This document shows positions 16,950 to 25,545 of a DNA stretch of 34,094 nucleotides, piece by piece. How positions within the stretch are numbered: position 1 is the stretch's first letter; each line of letters begins with the position of its first letter. Under the pieces are notes generated by a model. The model searched no databases, was not told the origin of the DNA, and saw only the letters and a program-made list of their open reading frames with translations. The position numbers were made by a program, and so were the translations under genes. The stretch is from a bacterium (GTDB lineage Bacteria > Actinomycetota > Acidimicrobiia > Acidimicrobiales > Bin134): contig JAPOSH010000021.1 of the NCBI GenBank assembly GCA_026709815.1, positions 1 through 34,094 of the forward strand, written 5' to 3'.

Positions 16950-18176
16950 ATGCCATCGAGCGTCTTCGCGGCACCGGAACCGGACGACGCCGACCTTCTC
17001 GTCATCGCAGAGATCGAGCGTCTGCGGCGAGACCTCTCCCACTACGTTGGGCACAGGCCCCGAAGGTGGGCTGGTCATCTGCGGAGAATGAGCCTGGCCC
17101 GAGCAGTCCGCGGCTCGAACTGGATCGAGGGGTACCGAGCATCCCTCGACGACGTGCTCGATGCCATTGAAGGAGAAGAGCCAATCGACGCCACCGCGGA
17201 GACCAGATTGGCTCTGACCGGCTACCGGGACGCCATGACCTATGTCCTCCAACTCGCCGAAACCGAGGCCCGAGTCGACGAATCCCTCTTGAAGTCCCTC
17301 CACTTCATGATGACCAAGCACGATCTTCACGCCCGGCCCGGCCTCTACCGGCAGGGACCGGTATGGGTGGAAGACGAGAACGGGGAACATGTCTACGACG
17401 CGTCCGATGCGGGACTGGTCGAGCCGCTCATGGCGGAACTCGTCCAATCTCTCTACGACGATGATTCCGTGCCCGTCATGTTCCAGGCTGCGATCGCCCA
17501 TCTCAATCTTGTGATGATCCACCCCTTCCGCGACGGCAACGGCCGGATGGCCCGGGCGCTGCAAACGATGGTGCTCTCAGGCGAGGGCATCGTCTCCCCC
17601 GTCTTCTCTTCGGTGGAGGAGTACCTGGGCCGCAACGCCGGCGACTACTACGCAGTCCTGTCCGAAGTCGGCCAAGGCAGCTGGAACCCCGAGAACACGG
17701 CTCGACCCTGGATCCGATTCATGCTCCGAGCCCACTACCGGCAGGCGTGGACGCTTCAGAGGCGCATCCGCGAAACCGAGCAGCTCTATGACGGCATCGC
17801 TCAGCTCATCAGCCGCTATCGCCTGCCGGATCGAGCGACCGGTGCGCTGGCCGACGCCGCCCGCGGCCGGCGATTAACTCGATCGATCTATTCCCACCTC
17901 GTTGAGACAACCGACGGCGACCCGATCTCCGACCTCACCGCAAGCCGAGACTTGAAGGCAATGGTCGATGCCAGACTCCTCGAGCCGAGGGGCGCAGGCC
18001 GGGGCCGCACCTACCACGGCGCCGAAGAACTGCGCGACCTGTGGCGCGAGATCCGGGCCGCCCGCCCCCCGAGAGCAAACGACGACCCCTACGTCCCACA
18101 AACGCTGCCCGGCATTACCGCCGAGGCCCCTACCTCAGCAACGAATCCTCACAAAACCTTCAATTCAGCTCCATAA
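16950..18176 (+). CDS. Fic family protein (predicted adenylyltransferase) with C-terminal winged-helix-like region
   Basis: Fic motif MIHPFRDGNGRMARAL; ATG 16950 in frame. Confidence 0.93.
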   Translation: MPSSVFAAPEPDDADLLVIAEIERLRRDLSHYVGHRPRRWAGHLRRMSLARAVRGSNWIEGYRASLDDVLDAIEGEEPIDATAETRLALTGYRDAMTYVLQLAETEARVDESLLKSLHFMMTKHDLHARPGLYRQGPVWVEDENGEHVYDASDAGLVEPLMAELVQSLYDDDSVPVMFQAAIAHLNLVMIHPFRDGNGRMARALQTMVLSGEGIVSPVFSSVEEYLGRNAGDYYAVLSEVGQGSWNPENTARPWIRFMLRAHYRQAWTLQRRIRETEQLYDGIAQLISRYRLPDRATGALADAARGRRLTRSIYSHLVETTDGDPISDLTASRDLKAMVDARLLEPRGAGRGRTYHGAEELRDLWREIRAARPPRANDDPYVPQTLPGITAEAPTSATNPHKTFNSAP

Positions 18177-18224
18177 AGAAGAGCCGCATATCTGTAGAGC
18201 CTGGTAGATCGGATGTCTGCGTGG

Positions 18225-18653
18225 TCAGACCTGCACAGCAGCGACTCGGCGAAGGTTGATAGTATGGTGCCGCTTGTCGCCTCTTTCGGCATCCTTGAGT
18301 TTAGCAGCAACCACATCCCAGTGTTTGGCCACCATGCGAACGTAGTGCCAAATCGATTCGTCCCTGCCGAGGAGGAAGAACACCACAGTGGGCGAGTTAC
18401 GCAGGAGACCAGCGGTTGACTTTTCCCGAAGGATGCGATTGTCATGAGTGAAAGCTGGCCAGCCATTTTGGCCAGCAATCTTTATCCAATCCTCATCAGA
18501 AGTACGCCGAGGTGTGCCAGGAAAACTGGGATGCCCCGGATAGACGACATCTATTCCTGCCCTCTCCAATGTCAGTCCCAAGCCGAGCAAGTCCTCGTCG
18601 ATAAACCATCGTCGCCTCTCGATTCGCCTGGAATGCTTCACGCTGCGACACAA
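18225..18653 (-). CDS. PIN-like (VapC45/DUF5615-like) putative toxin
   Basis: RRWFIDEDLLGLGLTLERAGIDVVYPGHPSF...TSDEDWIKIAGQNGWPAFTHDNRILRE follows the acidic-residue pattern of PIN-like proteins; overlaps upstream antitoxin-like gene by 16 bp; TTG start. Confidence 0.7.
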   Translation of the reverse strand: MCRSVKHSRRIERRRWFIDEDLLGLGLTLERAGIDVVYPGHPSFPGTPRRTSDEDWIKIAGQNGWPAFTHDNRILREKSTAGLLRNSPTVVFFLLGRDESIWHYVRMVAKHWDVVAAKLKDAERGDKRHHTINLRRVAAVQV

Positions 18654-19387
18654 GCCGTGATCTGACGGGAGCGGAGTTTTTTCTCGAATCGCACAGCCTC
18701 TTTCACCTGCCCAACCGAGAGGTCATAAACATCCGCCAAGTATTCGGCGCTATCACCACCTTTGTTGAAACCGTAGATCGTGCGGGTTGTCGTAGCCGTT
18801 CCCTCTATGACAGGGCAACCGGCTTTGAGCACGGGGTCGACAACGACTCCGATGTCGCGGCCTGCCGGCCAGTAACAGATAGCCGTGTCGCCGTCGAAGT
18901 CGATCCGGCTGGCGAACGCGGCAACAGATGCCAGCTGCTCGCGCGAAGGAGAGCCGGGCGGGATGAACTCCACTTCGGACCGGAACGCCGCGTGGGGGGC
19001 GATCTGGTGCTGACCGTCACGGTGACGCCATGCCGCTCCGTCGGGTGAGTGGTCAAGCAGCTCACGGGCCGGGCCGACATACGGTTTGAGGTGGGCCAAG
19101 GGGTAAGGAATCCCCTCGGAATCCCGCCAATCGCCCACATAGTCTCTCAGCTGCTGGAGCGATGCGTCCATGCGGCGATAGGCGACAAGATGTCCTGCCT
19201 CGATGAACTCGCCCCAAGACAGGAGCTTGTCGTCTATCAGTCGCTCCTGGCGAAGAACCGGCTCCGCTCGCCGCTGACCACGCTGGCCGTGCAGCCAGTA
19301 GCGGAGCGTGTTCTGGTGCACGCCGAGCAGATTGCCCGCCTCGGGAATCGTGTAGACCTTGCGGTCAAGCACGCTTTCCTCGCTCAC
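18638..19387 (-). CDS. MerR-type HTH plus DUF433-like putative antitoxin (VapB45-like)
   Basis: YTIPEAGNLLGVHQNTLRYWLHG and VVDPVLKAGCPVIEGTATTTRTIYGFNKGGDSAEYLADVYDLSVGQVKEAVRFE. Confidence 0.7.
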   Translation of the reverse strand: MSEESVLDRKVYTIPEAGNLLGVHQNTLRYWLHGQRGQRRAEPVLRQERLIDDKLLSWGEFIEAGHLVAYRRMDASLQQLRDYVGDWRDSEGIPYPLAHLKPYVGPARELLDHSPDGAAWRHRDGQHQIAPHAAFRSEVEFIPPGSPSREQLASVAAFASRIDFDGDTAICYWPAGRDIGVVVDPVLKAGCPVIEGTATTTRTIYGFNKGGDSAEYLADVYDLSVGQVKEAVRFEKKLRSRQITACVAA

Positions 19388-19482
19388 GCCGGCCTCCCAT
19401 TGCCTTGCCTGATGCCCTCCGGCACCTAGAGTAATTGAGCCTTTGCAGAGACCTGGGGCAGAAAGAGTCGCGGTCGGTCTTT

Positions 19483-20355
19483 TCAGGGTTGTTCGCGGTA
19501 GCGGCGGATTATGGCGGTGGTGTCGAGGCGGTTCTCGCCTGCGGCGGCGGTGGCCTGGGTATAGCGCTGGCAGAGTTCCACGAGGGGGACGGGGGCGCCG
19601 AGCTCGGCGGCGGCGGCGGCCACCAGACCGAGGTCTTTGATCATCCAGTCAACGGCGAAACCGAAGTCGAACTCGTCGGCCACCATGGTGTGACCCCGGT
19701 TCTGGAGATACCAGGACCCGGCCGCCCCCTTGGTGACGGCGGTCAGCACCTTGTCCATGTCGAGCCCCGCCCGCTCGCCGAAGGCCAGCGCCTCGGCTGC
19801 CCCCTGCACCGCGCCGGCGCACAGGATCTGATTGACCATCTTGGTGAGCTGCCCCGACCCGGCTGGCCCCATGAGGGTGATGGCGGAGGAATAGGCCTCC
19901 ATCACCGGTCGGGCGGCAGCGAAGTGCTCCGGCTCGCCGCCGCACATCACGGTGAGCACCCCGTTCTCGGCCCCGGCCTGCCCCCCGGAGACGGGGGCGT
20001 CCAGCCAGCCGATTCCCTGAGGGGCGCACACCCCGGCCAGCTCTCGGGCCAGCGCGGCCGACGCGGTGGTGTGGTCCACCAGCACCGATCCGGCGGCCAT
20101 GGCGCCCAGCGCACCGGAATCGCCCAGCACCACCTCCCGCAGGTCGTCGTCAGCCCCCACGCAGGTGAACACGAACCCGGCCCCGTCGGCCGCCTCGGCC
20201 GGGGTGGCGGCCACTGCTCCGCGGTGCTGTTCGCCCCAGCGCTCGGCCACGGCGGGCGTCCGGTTGAACACCCGCACCTCGCCGGCGGCCGCCGCTAGGT
20301 GCCCGGCCATGGGATAACCCATGTTGCCCAGTCCGATGAACGCGCAAATGCTCAC
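19483..20355 (-). CDS. NAD(P)-dependent oxidoreductase, 3-hydroxyisobutyrate dehydrogenase-like
   Basis: CAFIGLGNMGYPMAGHLAAAAGEVRVFNRTP, DAPVSGGQAGAENGVLTVMCGG, GQLTKMVNQILCAG; GTG start 20355. Confidence 0.93.
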   Translation of the reverse strand: MSICAFIGLGNMGYPMAGHLAAAAGEVRVFNRTPAVAERWGEQHRGAVAATPAEAADGAGFVFTCVGADDDLREVVLGDSGALGAMAAGSVLVDHTTASAALARELAGVCAPQGIGWLDAPVSGGQAGAENGVLTVMCGGEPEHFAAARPVMEAYSSAITLMGPAGSGQLTKMVNQILCAGAVQGAAEALAFGERAGLDMDKVLTAVTKGAAGSWYLQNRGHTMVADEFDFGFAVDWMIKDLGLVAAAAAELGAPVPLVELCQRYTQATAAAGENRLDTTAIIRRYREQP

Positions 20356-20436
20356 GGCGGCCACGATACCGGCCCGACCTCGCCGCACCCTCGGCGATGG
20401 GCGGCGCCAGCAGCACCCCCCTTAGCATCAGGAGCG

Positions 20437-21330
20437 ATGAGATACAGCCAAAAAGGGCGGATGGCCCCTCATCCGATGGACAGCATCGGCGTGGTCGACC
20501 TCATGCTGGGGGTGCCGCCAGACCGCGACGCCTGGTACGCCGGCTTCCAAAGACTGCTGAAGGACACCGAGAGCCGCAGCTTCGGCCACGGCGCGGCCTA
20601 CATGTTCAAGGACCTGCCCCAAGTGGACGGCGCCGTGGACTTCATCGCCTATCTGCTGGCCGAGATGGACCGCTGGGGCATCGAAAAGGGGCTGCTGCCG
20701 GTGAGCTTCGGAGACGCCTGGGGCGCCCGGGGGGTGGCCGAGCATCCCGACCGCCTCTACGGCAGCTACCTGGTGGACCCCAACCAGGGCGGGCAGGCGG
20801 TGCGGGACCTGCGCCGAGCGGTGGACGAGCTCGGGGTCGTCGCCGCGGCCTGCTTTCCCGCCGGCCTGCACCCGCCGGTCGAAATCAACGAGCCGCTGAT
20901 GTATCCGCTCTACGCAGCCTGCTGCGAGCTGGAGATTCCCGTGTGTCTGAACGCGGGAGTGCCAGGACCGCGGTTCCCGTTCGGCCCCCAGCACGTCGAG
21001 CACCTCGATCAGGTGTGCGACGACTTCCCCGAACTGGTGCTGGTCACCCGCCATGGTTCCGAGCCGTGGGAGGATCTCATGGTGGAACTCATGTTGAAGT
21101 GGCCGGGCCTGCTCTATTCCACCTCGGCGTTCGCCCCCAAGCACTATCCGAGGGCCATCATCGACTACGCCAACACCCGGGGGGCCGACAAGGTGATGTA
21201 CGCCGGATATTTCCCCTCCGGCCTGTCGCTGGAGCGAATCATGACGGAGATGCGCGATGTGCCGCTGCGCGACCATGTCTGGCCTAAATTCCTGCGAGAG
21301 AACGCCCTGCGGGTGTTCAATATGGCATGA
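20437..21330 (+). CDS. Amidohydrolase family protein
   Basis: DLMLGVPPDRDAW...VVAAACFPAGLHPPVEINEPLMYPLYAACCELEIPVCLNAG...FPELVLVTRHGSEPWEDLMVELMLKWPGLLYSTSAFAPKHYP. Confidence 0.8.
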   Translation: MRYSQKGRMAPHPMDSIGVVDLMLGVPPDRDAWYAGFQRLLKDTESRSFGHGAAYMFKDLPQVDGAVDFIAYLLAEMDRWGIEKGLLPVSFGDAWGARGVAEHPDRLYGSYLVDPNQGGQAVRDLRRAVDELGVVAAACFPAGLHPPVEINEPLMYPLYAACCELEIPVCLNAGVPGPRFPFGPQHVEHLDQVCDDFPELVLVTRHGSEPWEDLMVELMLKWPGLLYSTSAFAPKHYPRAIIDYANTRGADKVMYAGYFPSGLSLERIMTEMRDVPLRDHVWPKFLRENALRVFNMA

Positions 21331-21920
21331 GCGTATTGGAGCACATCATCCGTCGGCGCGATCTGGGAGTGATCGACTCCCTCCTCGGCGCAGGCATTCT
21401 GGCCGTCGCAGTGTTCATGTGGGCCGAGCGGTCGGTGGTGGTCGATCCAGGCGGCGAGGCCACCGGCAATTGGAAGTGGCAGCTGTGGCAGATCGGTTCG
21501 GTGGCGCTGGCTTTGGGCGGCGTCTGGCTGCTGTGGCGCAACACCAGCAAGGTGCCCTGGGTGCGCACGCTGTGCCTGTCGTCGCTGGCGATGGCCGTCA
21601 TGCTCAACCAGTACACCGATGTCTTCAACGACAGCGGGAACCTGTGGATCACCATCAATCCGCTGTACATCGCCTGTGCCACCGTGGCCGGCTTCACCGG
21701 ATGGCGCCGGGTGATCGCCCAACGGCAAGGGCTGGAACCGGCCAGCCCCTTCACCCCGGCTGCGGCCACGATTGCGACGGGGATGGCGGTGACGATGCTG
21801 GTCAACGTGTACTTCACCAACGATGCGGGCGCGTGGTACATCCTCGACCCGCTGATGATCTTGACCCTGCTGATCTGGGCCTCAGCAGCACGACGCACCA
21901 ACGTGGGCGACGCCATCTGA
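21327..21920 (+). CDS. Multi-pass membrane protein of unknown function
   Basis: Several hydrophobic helices; ATGA overlap with the amidohydrolase gene. Confidence 0.75.
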   Translation: MSVLEHIIRRRDLGVIDSLLGAGILAVAVFMWAERSVVVDPGGEATGNWKWQLWQIGSVALALGGVWLLWRNTSKVPWVRTLCLSSLAMAVMLNQYTDVFNDSGNLWITINPLYIACATVAGFTGWRRVIAQRQGLEPASPFTPAAATIATGMAVTMLVNVYFTNDAGAWYILDPLMILTLLIWASAARRTNVGDAI

Positions 21921-21988
21921 CCCGATACGCTCCCCCACAACCAGATCACAGGAGCACGGCCATGCCCGAAGTAAACGGCTACGCCCAT
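21768..21988. repeat. Left copy of 221 bp imperfect direct repeat (3' end of membrane gene + intergenic + first 9 codons of VOC gene)
   Basis: Aligns with 22829-23049 at constant offset 1061 with about 7 mismatches by eye. Confidence 0.95.
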
Positions 21989-21991
21989 TGA
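21962..21991 (+). pseudogene. Truncated 5' remnant of VOC gene (MPEVNGYAH*)
   Basis: Nine codons matching the start of 23023-23805, then stop at the repeat boundary. Confidence 0.8.
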
Positions 21992-22157
21992 TTCACTTCT
22001 GGGTTTTGCCTCATGCTGTCGGCCACCAGACGGAGCTGTGGGCCGTTGTGCGCCGGGGTTGGCGAAGTCTATGGCGGGTTCAGGGGCCGGCGAGGTAGTC
22101 GGTGTCGTCGCGCACCTGCTCGAAGCAGGCGTAGTCAAGGTAGTGGTTCCACAGGTT

Positions 22158-22730
22158 TCACTGTTTGATGCGCATCGGCCCGCGGTTGTCTCCGTGGCCC
22201 CTCCAGGTGGCCGTCTCAATGCGTTTGCCGATTTCCACTGCGGCTTCAAGCGCGGGCAGCAGGTCAGTGTCGGCTGAGAACACCACTGCGGTGTCGTAGG
22301 CGTCGGTTCGGGCCATGTCCACCACGTCCACCGCAAGCATCACGTCGACGCCCTTTTCCTGCGCCCGCCACACTGTTCGGCTCCCCGCGGTGGACTGGTG
22401 ATAGGCCAGCGGCCTGGTTTTGACCACAATGCCCGCCGAGCGCTGCCACCCGGCTATCTGCCGGGATGTAAACCGAACTAGATCGGCACCGCTTCTGGCG
22501 TCGGGCAGCCCCCGATATACCCGCACACCGCCCAGCTCGCGGTCCGGGAGACTGGATCGCCCCAGGTCGCACAGCATCTCGCCGACCTTGAGAGGGTAGA
22601 CATGGCCGACGTTCCTGTCCGGGCTTCCCTCGTGGCCGAATGCGGACCGGGCCAGATGGTAGACGTTTTGGTAGTCGATGAACACCACGACCCGATGGGC
22701 GCACACGACTCCAAAAAATAGCCCCGCCAT
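22158..22730 (-). CDS. NYN domain (LabA/DUF88-like, PIN-fold RNase-like) protein
   Basis: HRVVVFIDYQNVYHLAR ... EKGVDVMLAVDVVDMARTDAYDTAVVFSADTDLLPALEAA; in-frame reading continues past TGA to 22080. Confidence 0.85.
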   Translation of the reverse strand: MAGLFFGVVCAHRVVVFIDYQNVYHLARSAFGHEGSPDRNVGHVYPLKVGEMLCDLGRSSLPDRELGGVRVYRGLPDARSGADLVRFTSRQIAGWQRSAGIVVKTRPLAYHQSTAGSRTVWRAQEKGVDVMLAVDVVDMARTDAYDTAVVFSADTDLLPALEAAVEIGKRIETATWRGHGDNRGPMRIKQ

Positions 22731-22755
22731 GCCCTGTAGAACAGGGCAGGCGGGG
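22722..22755 (-). promoter_or_regulatory. 14-bp-stem hairpin at NYN gene start, followed by U-run (attenuator or terminator candidate)
   Basis: Minus strand CCCCGCC-T-GCCCTGT-TCT-ACAGGGC-AT-GGCGGGG then CTATTTTTTGG. Confidence 0.6.
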
Positions 22756-22828
22756 AAAAACGAAAATAGAGTACTCGCCTGATGCACTAGCCCACAACCC
22801 GCTAAACCCTCAACAAGCGCAGACAGCG

Positions 22829-23049
22829 ACGATTGCGACGGGGATGGCGGTGACGATGCTGGTCAACGTGTACTTCACCAACGATGCGGGCGCGTGGTAC
22901 ATCCTCGACCCGCTGATGATCTTGACCCTGCTGATCTGGGCCTCAGCAGCACGGCGCACCAACGTGGGCGACGCCATCTGACCCGATACGCTCCCCCACA
23001 ACCGCACGACAGGAGCACGGCCATGCCCGAAGTAAATGGCTACGTCCAT
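22829..23049. repeat. Right copy of 221 bp imperfect direct repeat
   Basis: See 21768-21988. Confidence 0.95.
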
Positions 23050-23805
23050 GGGGATTTCAGCTGGGTCGATTTGTGCACCGAGGCGCCCGACAAGGCCAAG
23101 GTGTTCTACTCAGCGTTGTTCGGGCTGGCCTTTCACGACGAGCGCGAAGGGGATCAGGTGGTCTACACCCTGGGGCTCAAGGGGGAGAAGCCGGTGCTGG
23201 GGCTTATGGAAAAGCCCCAGCAGATGTGCGAGATGGGCATCCCCAACGTGTGGGAGACCTACATCACTGTGAACGACGTGGAAGCAGCCCTGGCCAAGGT
23301 GGCCCCCGCCGGGGGCACTCCCATGGGGCCGGTGATGGAGCCCTCGGGTGCCGGGCGGATGGCGGTGGTGGCCGACCCCGCCGGCGCCGTCGCCGTGCTG
23401 TGGGAGGCGGTCGGCCACGACGGCGCCGCGCTGAAGAGCGAGCACTGCACGCTGTGCTGGAACCAGCTCCTCTCCTCAGACGCCGACAAGGCCCTGAGCT
23501 TCTACTCCGAGGTGTTGGGCTGGACAACGGTGCCCCTGGATATGGAAGATTCGACGGGCATCATGCTAGGCGGCGAGATGATCGCCAGCGCCGGACCGCT
23601 GCCCGCGCCGGGCATCCCCTCCCACTGGGCGGTGTACTTCGCGGTGGACGACTGCGACGCCGCCGCCGCGCAGTGCCTGGAGCTGGGCGGCCAGGTGGCG
23701 GTCCCGCCCATGAACACCCCGCCAGGGCGCATGGCCCAGCTCATCGACGACACCGGCGCCATGTTCTGGGTCATCACCCCCGACCCCACCTTCTCCCCGC
23801 TCTAA
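23023..23805 (+). CDS. VOC family (glyoxalase/bleomycin resistance-like) two-domain protein
   Basis: FSWVDLCTEAPDKAKVFYSALFGLAF..., second domain CWNQLLSSDADKALSFYSEVLGWTT...HWAVYFAVDDCDAAAAQCLELGGQV. Confidence 0.93.
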   Translation: MPEVNGYVHGDFSWVDLCTEAPDKAKVFYSALFGLAFHDEREGDQVVYTLGLKGEKPVLGLMEKPQQMCEMGIPNVWETYITVNDVEAALAKVAPAGGTPMGPVMEPSGAGRMAVVADPAGAVAVLWEAVGHDGAALKSEHCTLCWNQLLSSDADKALSFYSEVLGWTTVPLDMEDSTGIMLGGEMIASAGPLPAPGIPSHWAVYFAVDDCDAAAAQCLELGGQVAVPPMNTPPGRMAQLIDDTGAMFWVITPDPTFSPL

Positions 23806-23864
23806 TCTCGCTAGAAGGAGAAAGTCTTTTGAGGGTTGGCTTTGGATGACTGATTTGTCTCCTC

Positions 23865-24215
23865 TCACTTCTCCTTGAGAATTGCATTCCTTGAGGTGAA
23901 CCTTGCGGAGTCGCGGAGCTTTCGCTTGATTGCCTTAGTTTTCTTTCCGATGACAAGGGCATGAGCAGGATTTTCGGGTATCGGATCAGCTATCGTCTCT
24001 TGGTTGAGAGCTTGAGCGATTCTAGCTTCAAACTCTGCCACTCCAACACTATCAACCAAGGTTTTTGACTTTTCTTTTTGAACACTAGCGACATCAACCG
24101 ACATCTCATCGCCAGAAAAAGCTGCTGACGACACTTTTCCATTTTCGAGTAGATGATATTTATGAACGCGTCTCCACAACAGCTCTTCGCCGTCCAGGGT
24201 TTCTTGATCCTTCAA
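23865..24215 (-). CDS. Hypothetical protein (LWRRVHKYHLLENGKVSSAAFSGDEMSVDVASVQ family), third gene of operon
   Basis: ORF with TTGA 4-nt overlap with upstream gene; AT-rich local composition. Confidence 0.75.
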   Translation of the reverse strand: MKDQETLDGEELLWRRVHKYHLLENGKVSSAAFSGDEMSVDVASVQKEKSKTLVDSVGVAEFEARIAQALNQETIADPIPENPAHALVIGKKTKAIKRKLRDSARFTSRNAILKEK

Positions 24216-24745
24216 TCAGCTCCGCTCTTCATATCGGCAATGCAATCTCTGAGCAGCCCCCAGACCAATGTACTGCTGCTGTCTGCCTCTATTTCCTGTT
24301 CGCTCCCTGAAGGATCAGCGAGAAAGATCTTCGCAGCTCCAATAGATGGAACTTCGATTTCAATCTCATAGCTGCCGCTTGCCCATTCGATCTGCACCCC
24401 TCCATCTGACATAGGCACAACCTCAGGGGCAGGGCCCTCAGGGCAGACCGCTTTTAAGACCTCCACTACTCTCCTGAGTGTGCTCTCGTGGATAGTTCTC
24501 TCTCCATAGCCGTTCCAGTTCTCACTTAGAGCAAGAAACCCTCTAAGTCGCTCAAGAATTGGATTAAACCAAGGCTGTTTACCCAAAGTAGCTGATATCT
24601 CTAATGGTACCTCGCGTCTCTCTGATCCAAGAACTGTACCACCTGTAGATGTCAGAACTTCTGAAGCTCCAGACCTAGTTTGAGCTAGCCACGACAATGT
24701 TGATGAACCGGATGCTGTTAAGAGATCTTGTTCAACAAAGCTCAT
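24212..24745 (-). CDS. Hypothetical protein (SENWNGYGERTI...VVPMSDGGVQIEWASGSYEIEIEV), second gene of operon
   Basis: ATG 24745 gives an ATGA 4-nt overlap with upstream TIGR04255-like gene. Confidence 0.8.
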   Translation of the reverse strand: MSFVEQDLLTASGSSTLSWLAQTRSGASEVLTSTGGTVLGSERREVPLEISATLGKQPWFNPILERLRGFLALSENWNGYGERTIHESTLRRVVEVLKAVCPEGPAPEVVPMSDGGVQIEWASGSYEIEIEVPSIGAAKIFLADPSGSEQEIEADSSSTLVWGLLRDCIADMKSGAD

Positions 24746-25545
24746 ACTGTGCGCTTCCATATTTCATGAGCATTTTTTGTGGTAACTGAAGTGAATCCCC
24801 GAACTATCCATTCATGGGCAACATCCATAAAGCTAAGAGCACCGTTTAGATTAGGGGAAGTCGATGGACCGCGAGAGATCAGGTTCATAACTAATCTATC
24901 TTCATAACTGTTCATAGAAATAGATTGTCCATCTATAGTCAGCCACCCACGATCGTTAGGAAGTTCATATCGGGAAAAAAAGCCTGATTGACAAGCTGGA
25001 GGAAGAAATCCATCGCTCACCACTTCGTTCCAGAGAGCAATTATAGCAGAAGTGTCGCCTGCTGAGTACCAGCCGCTATCCGCGCCGATATGGTTGACAT
25101 ATACTACTTCACAAATTGAAGGTTTAGGCGCTGCTAAATGTAATCCGTCAATCACTCCTTCTAACAGCTCCCATGATTCAACTAGAAATTCTCTGATTGA
25201 GGAATATCGAGGATATGGTGTATCAGCTGGAAGCTTGCGCCAATTGACGACAAGACGATCCTGCTGAAGCTGAACTAAGCGATTTCCGCCTTCGTTCATC
25301 ATCCACAGTCTAGGCGTTTCAACCTCACCGCTCACACGCAGCTCCAATGAAGGGGCCTCTGGCTGGACCATCATTGGTGGCAGTGCTGGTCGCTCTTCCA
25401 CAACGGGAAGTTCGCTCGACCAGGTCTCGGCAATATGACCAAGCTCCAACGACCGGTAGCCGATGGCCGATTCAAATTGGATGGCCAAGGCAACCTCGAC
25501 AACCGGAGGTCGGTCGTAGGCAGGGAGAACTCCGACGGGTGCCAT
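24742..25545 (-). CDS. TIGR04255-like family protein (function unknown), first gene of operon
   Basis: YDRPPVVEVALAIQFESAIGYRSLELGHIAETW...GNRLVQLQQDRLVVNWRKLPADTPYPRYSSIREFLVESWELL; ATG 25545 preferred over track start 25644. Confidence 0.78.
   Translation of the reverse strand: MAPVGVLPAYDRPPVVEVALAIQFESAIGYRSLELGHIAETWSSELPVVEERPALPPMMVQPEAPSLELRVSGEVETPRLWMMNEGGNRLVQLQQDRLVVNWRKLPADTPYPRYSSIREFLVESWELLEGVIDGLHLAAPKPSICEVVYVNHIGADSGWYSAGDTSAIIALWNEVVSDGFLPPACQSGFFSRYELPNDRGWLTIDGQSISMNSYEDRLVMNLISRGPSTSPNLNGALSFMDVAHEWIVRGFTSVTTKNAHEIWKRTV

Larger units (their letters stand above)
21989..22828. mobile_element. Putative ~840 bp inserted segment carrying a NYN-domain gene, between direct repeats
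   Basis: Unique sequence between two 221 bp copies of the membrane-gene/VOC-gene junction; no transposase or integrase visible. Confidence 0.6.

Noticed and set aside
22158-22160. Selenocysteine recoding at the NYN in-frame TGA
   Set aside because: No Cys-aligned position or SECIS evidence; nonsense change, error or simple readthrough are simpler.
21768-23049. 221 bp repeats as an insertion-sequence target-site duplication
   Set aside because: Too long, imperfect, and no transposase or terminal inverted repeats were visible.
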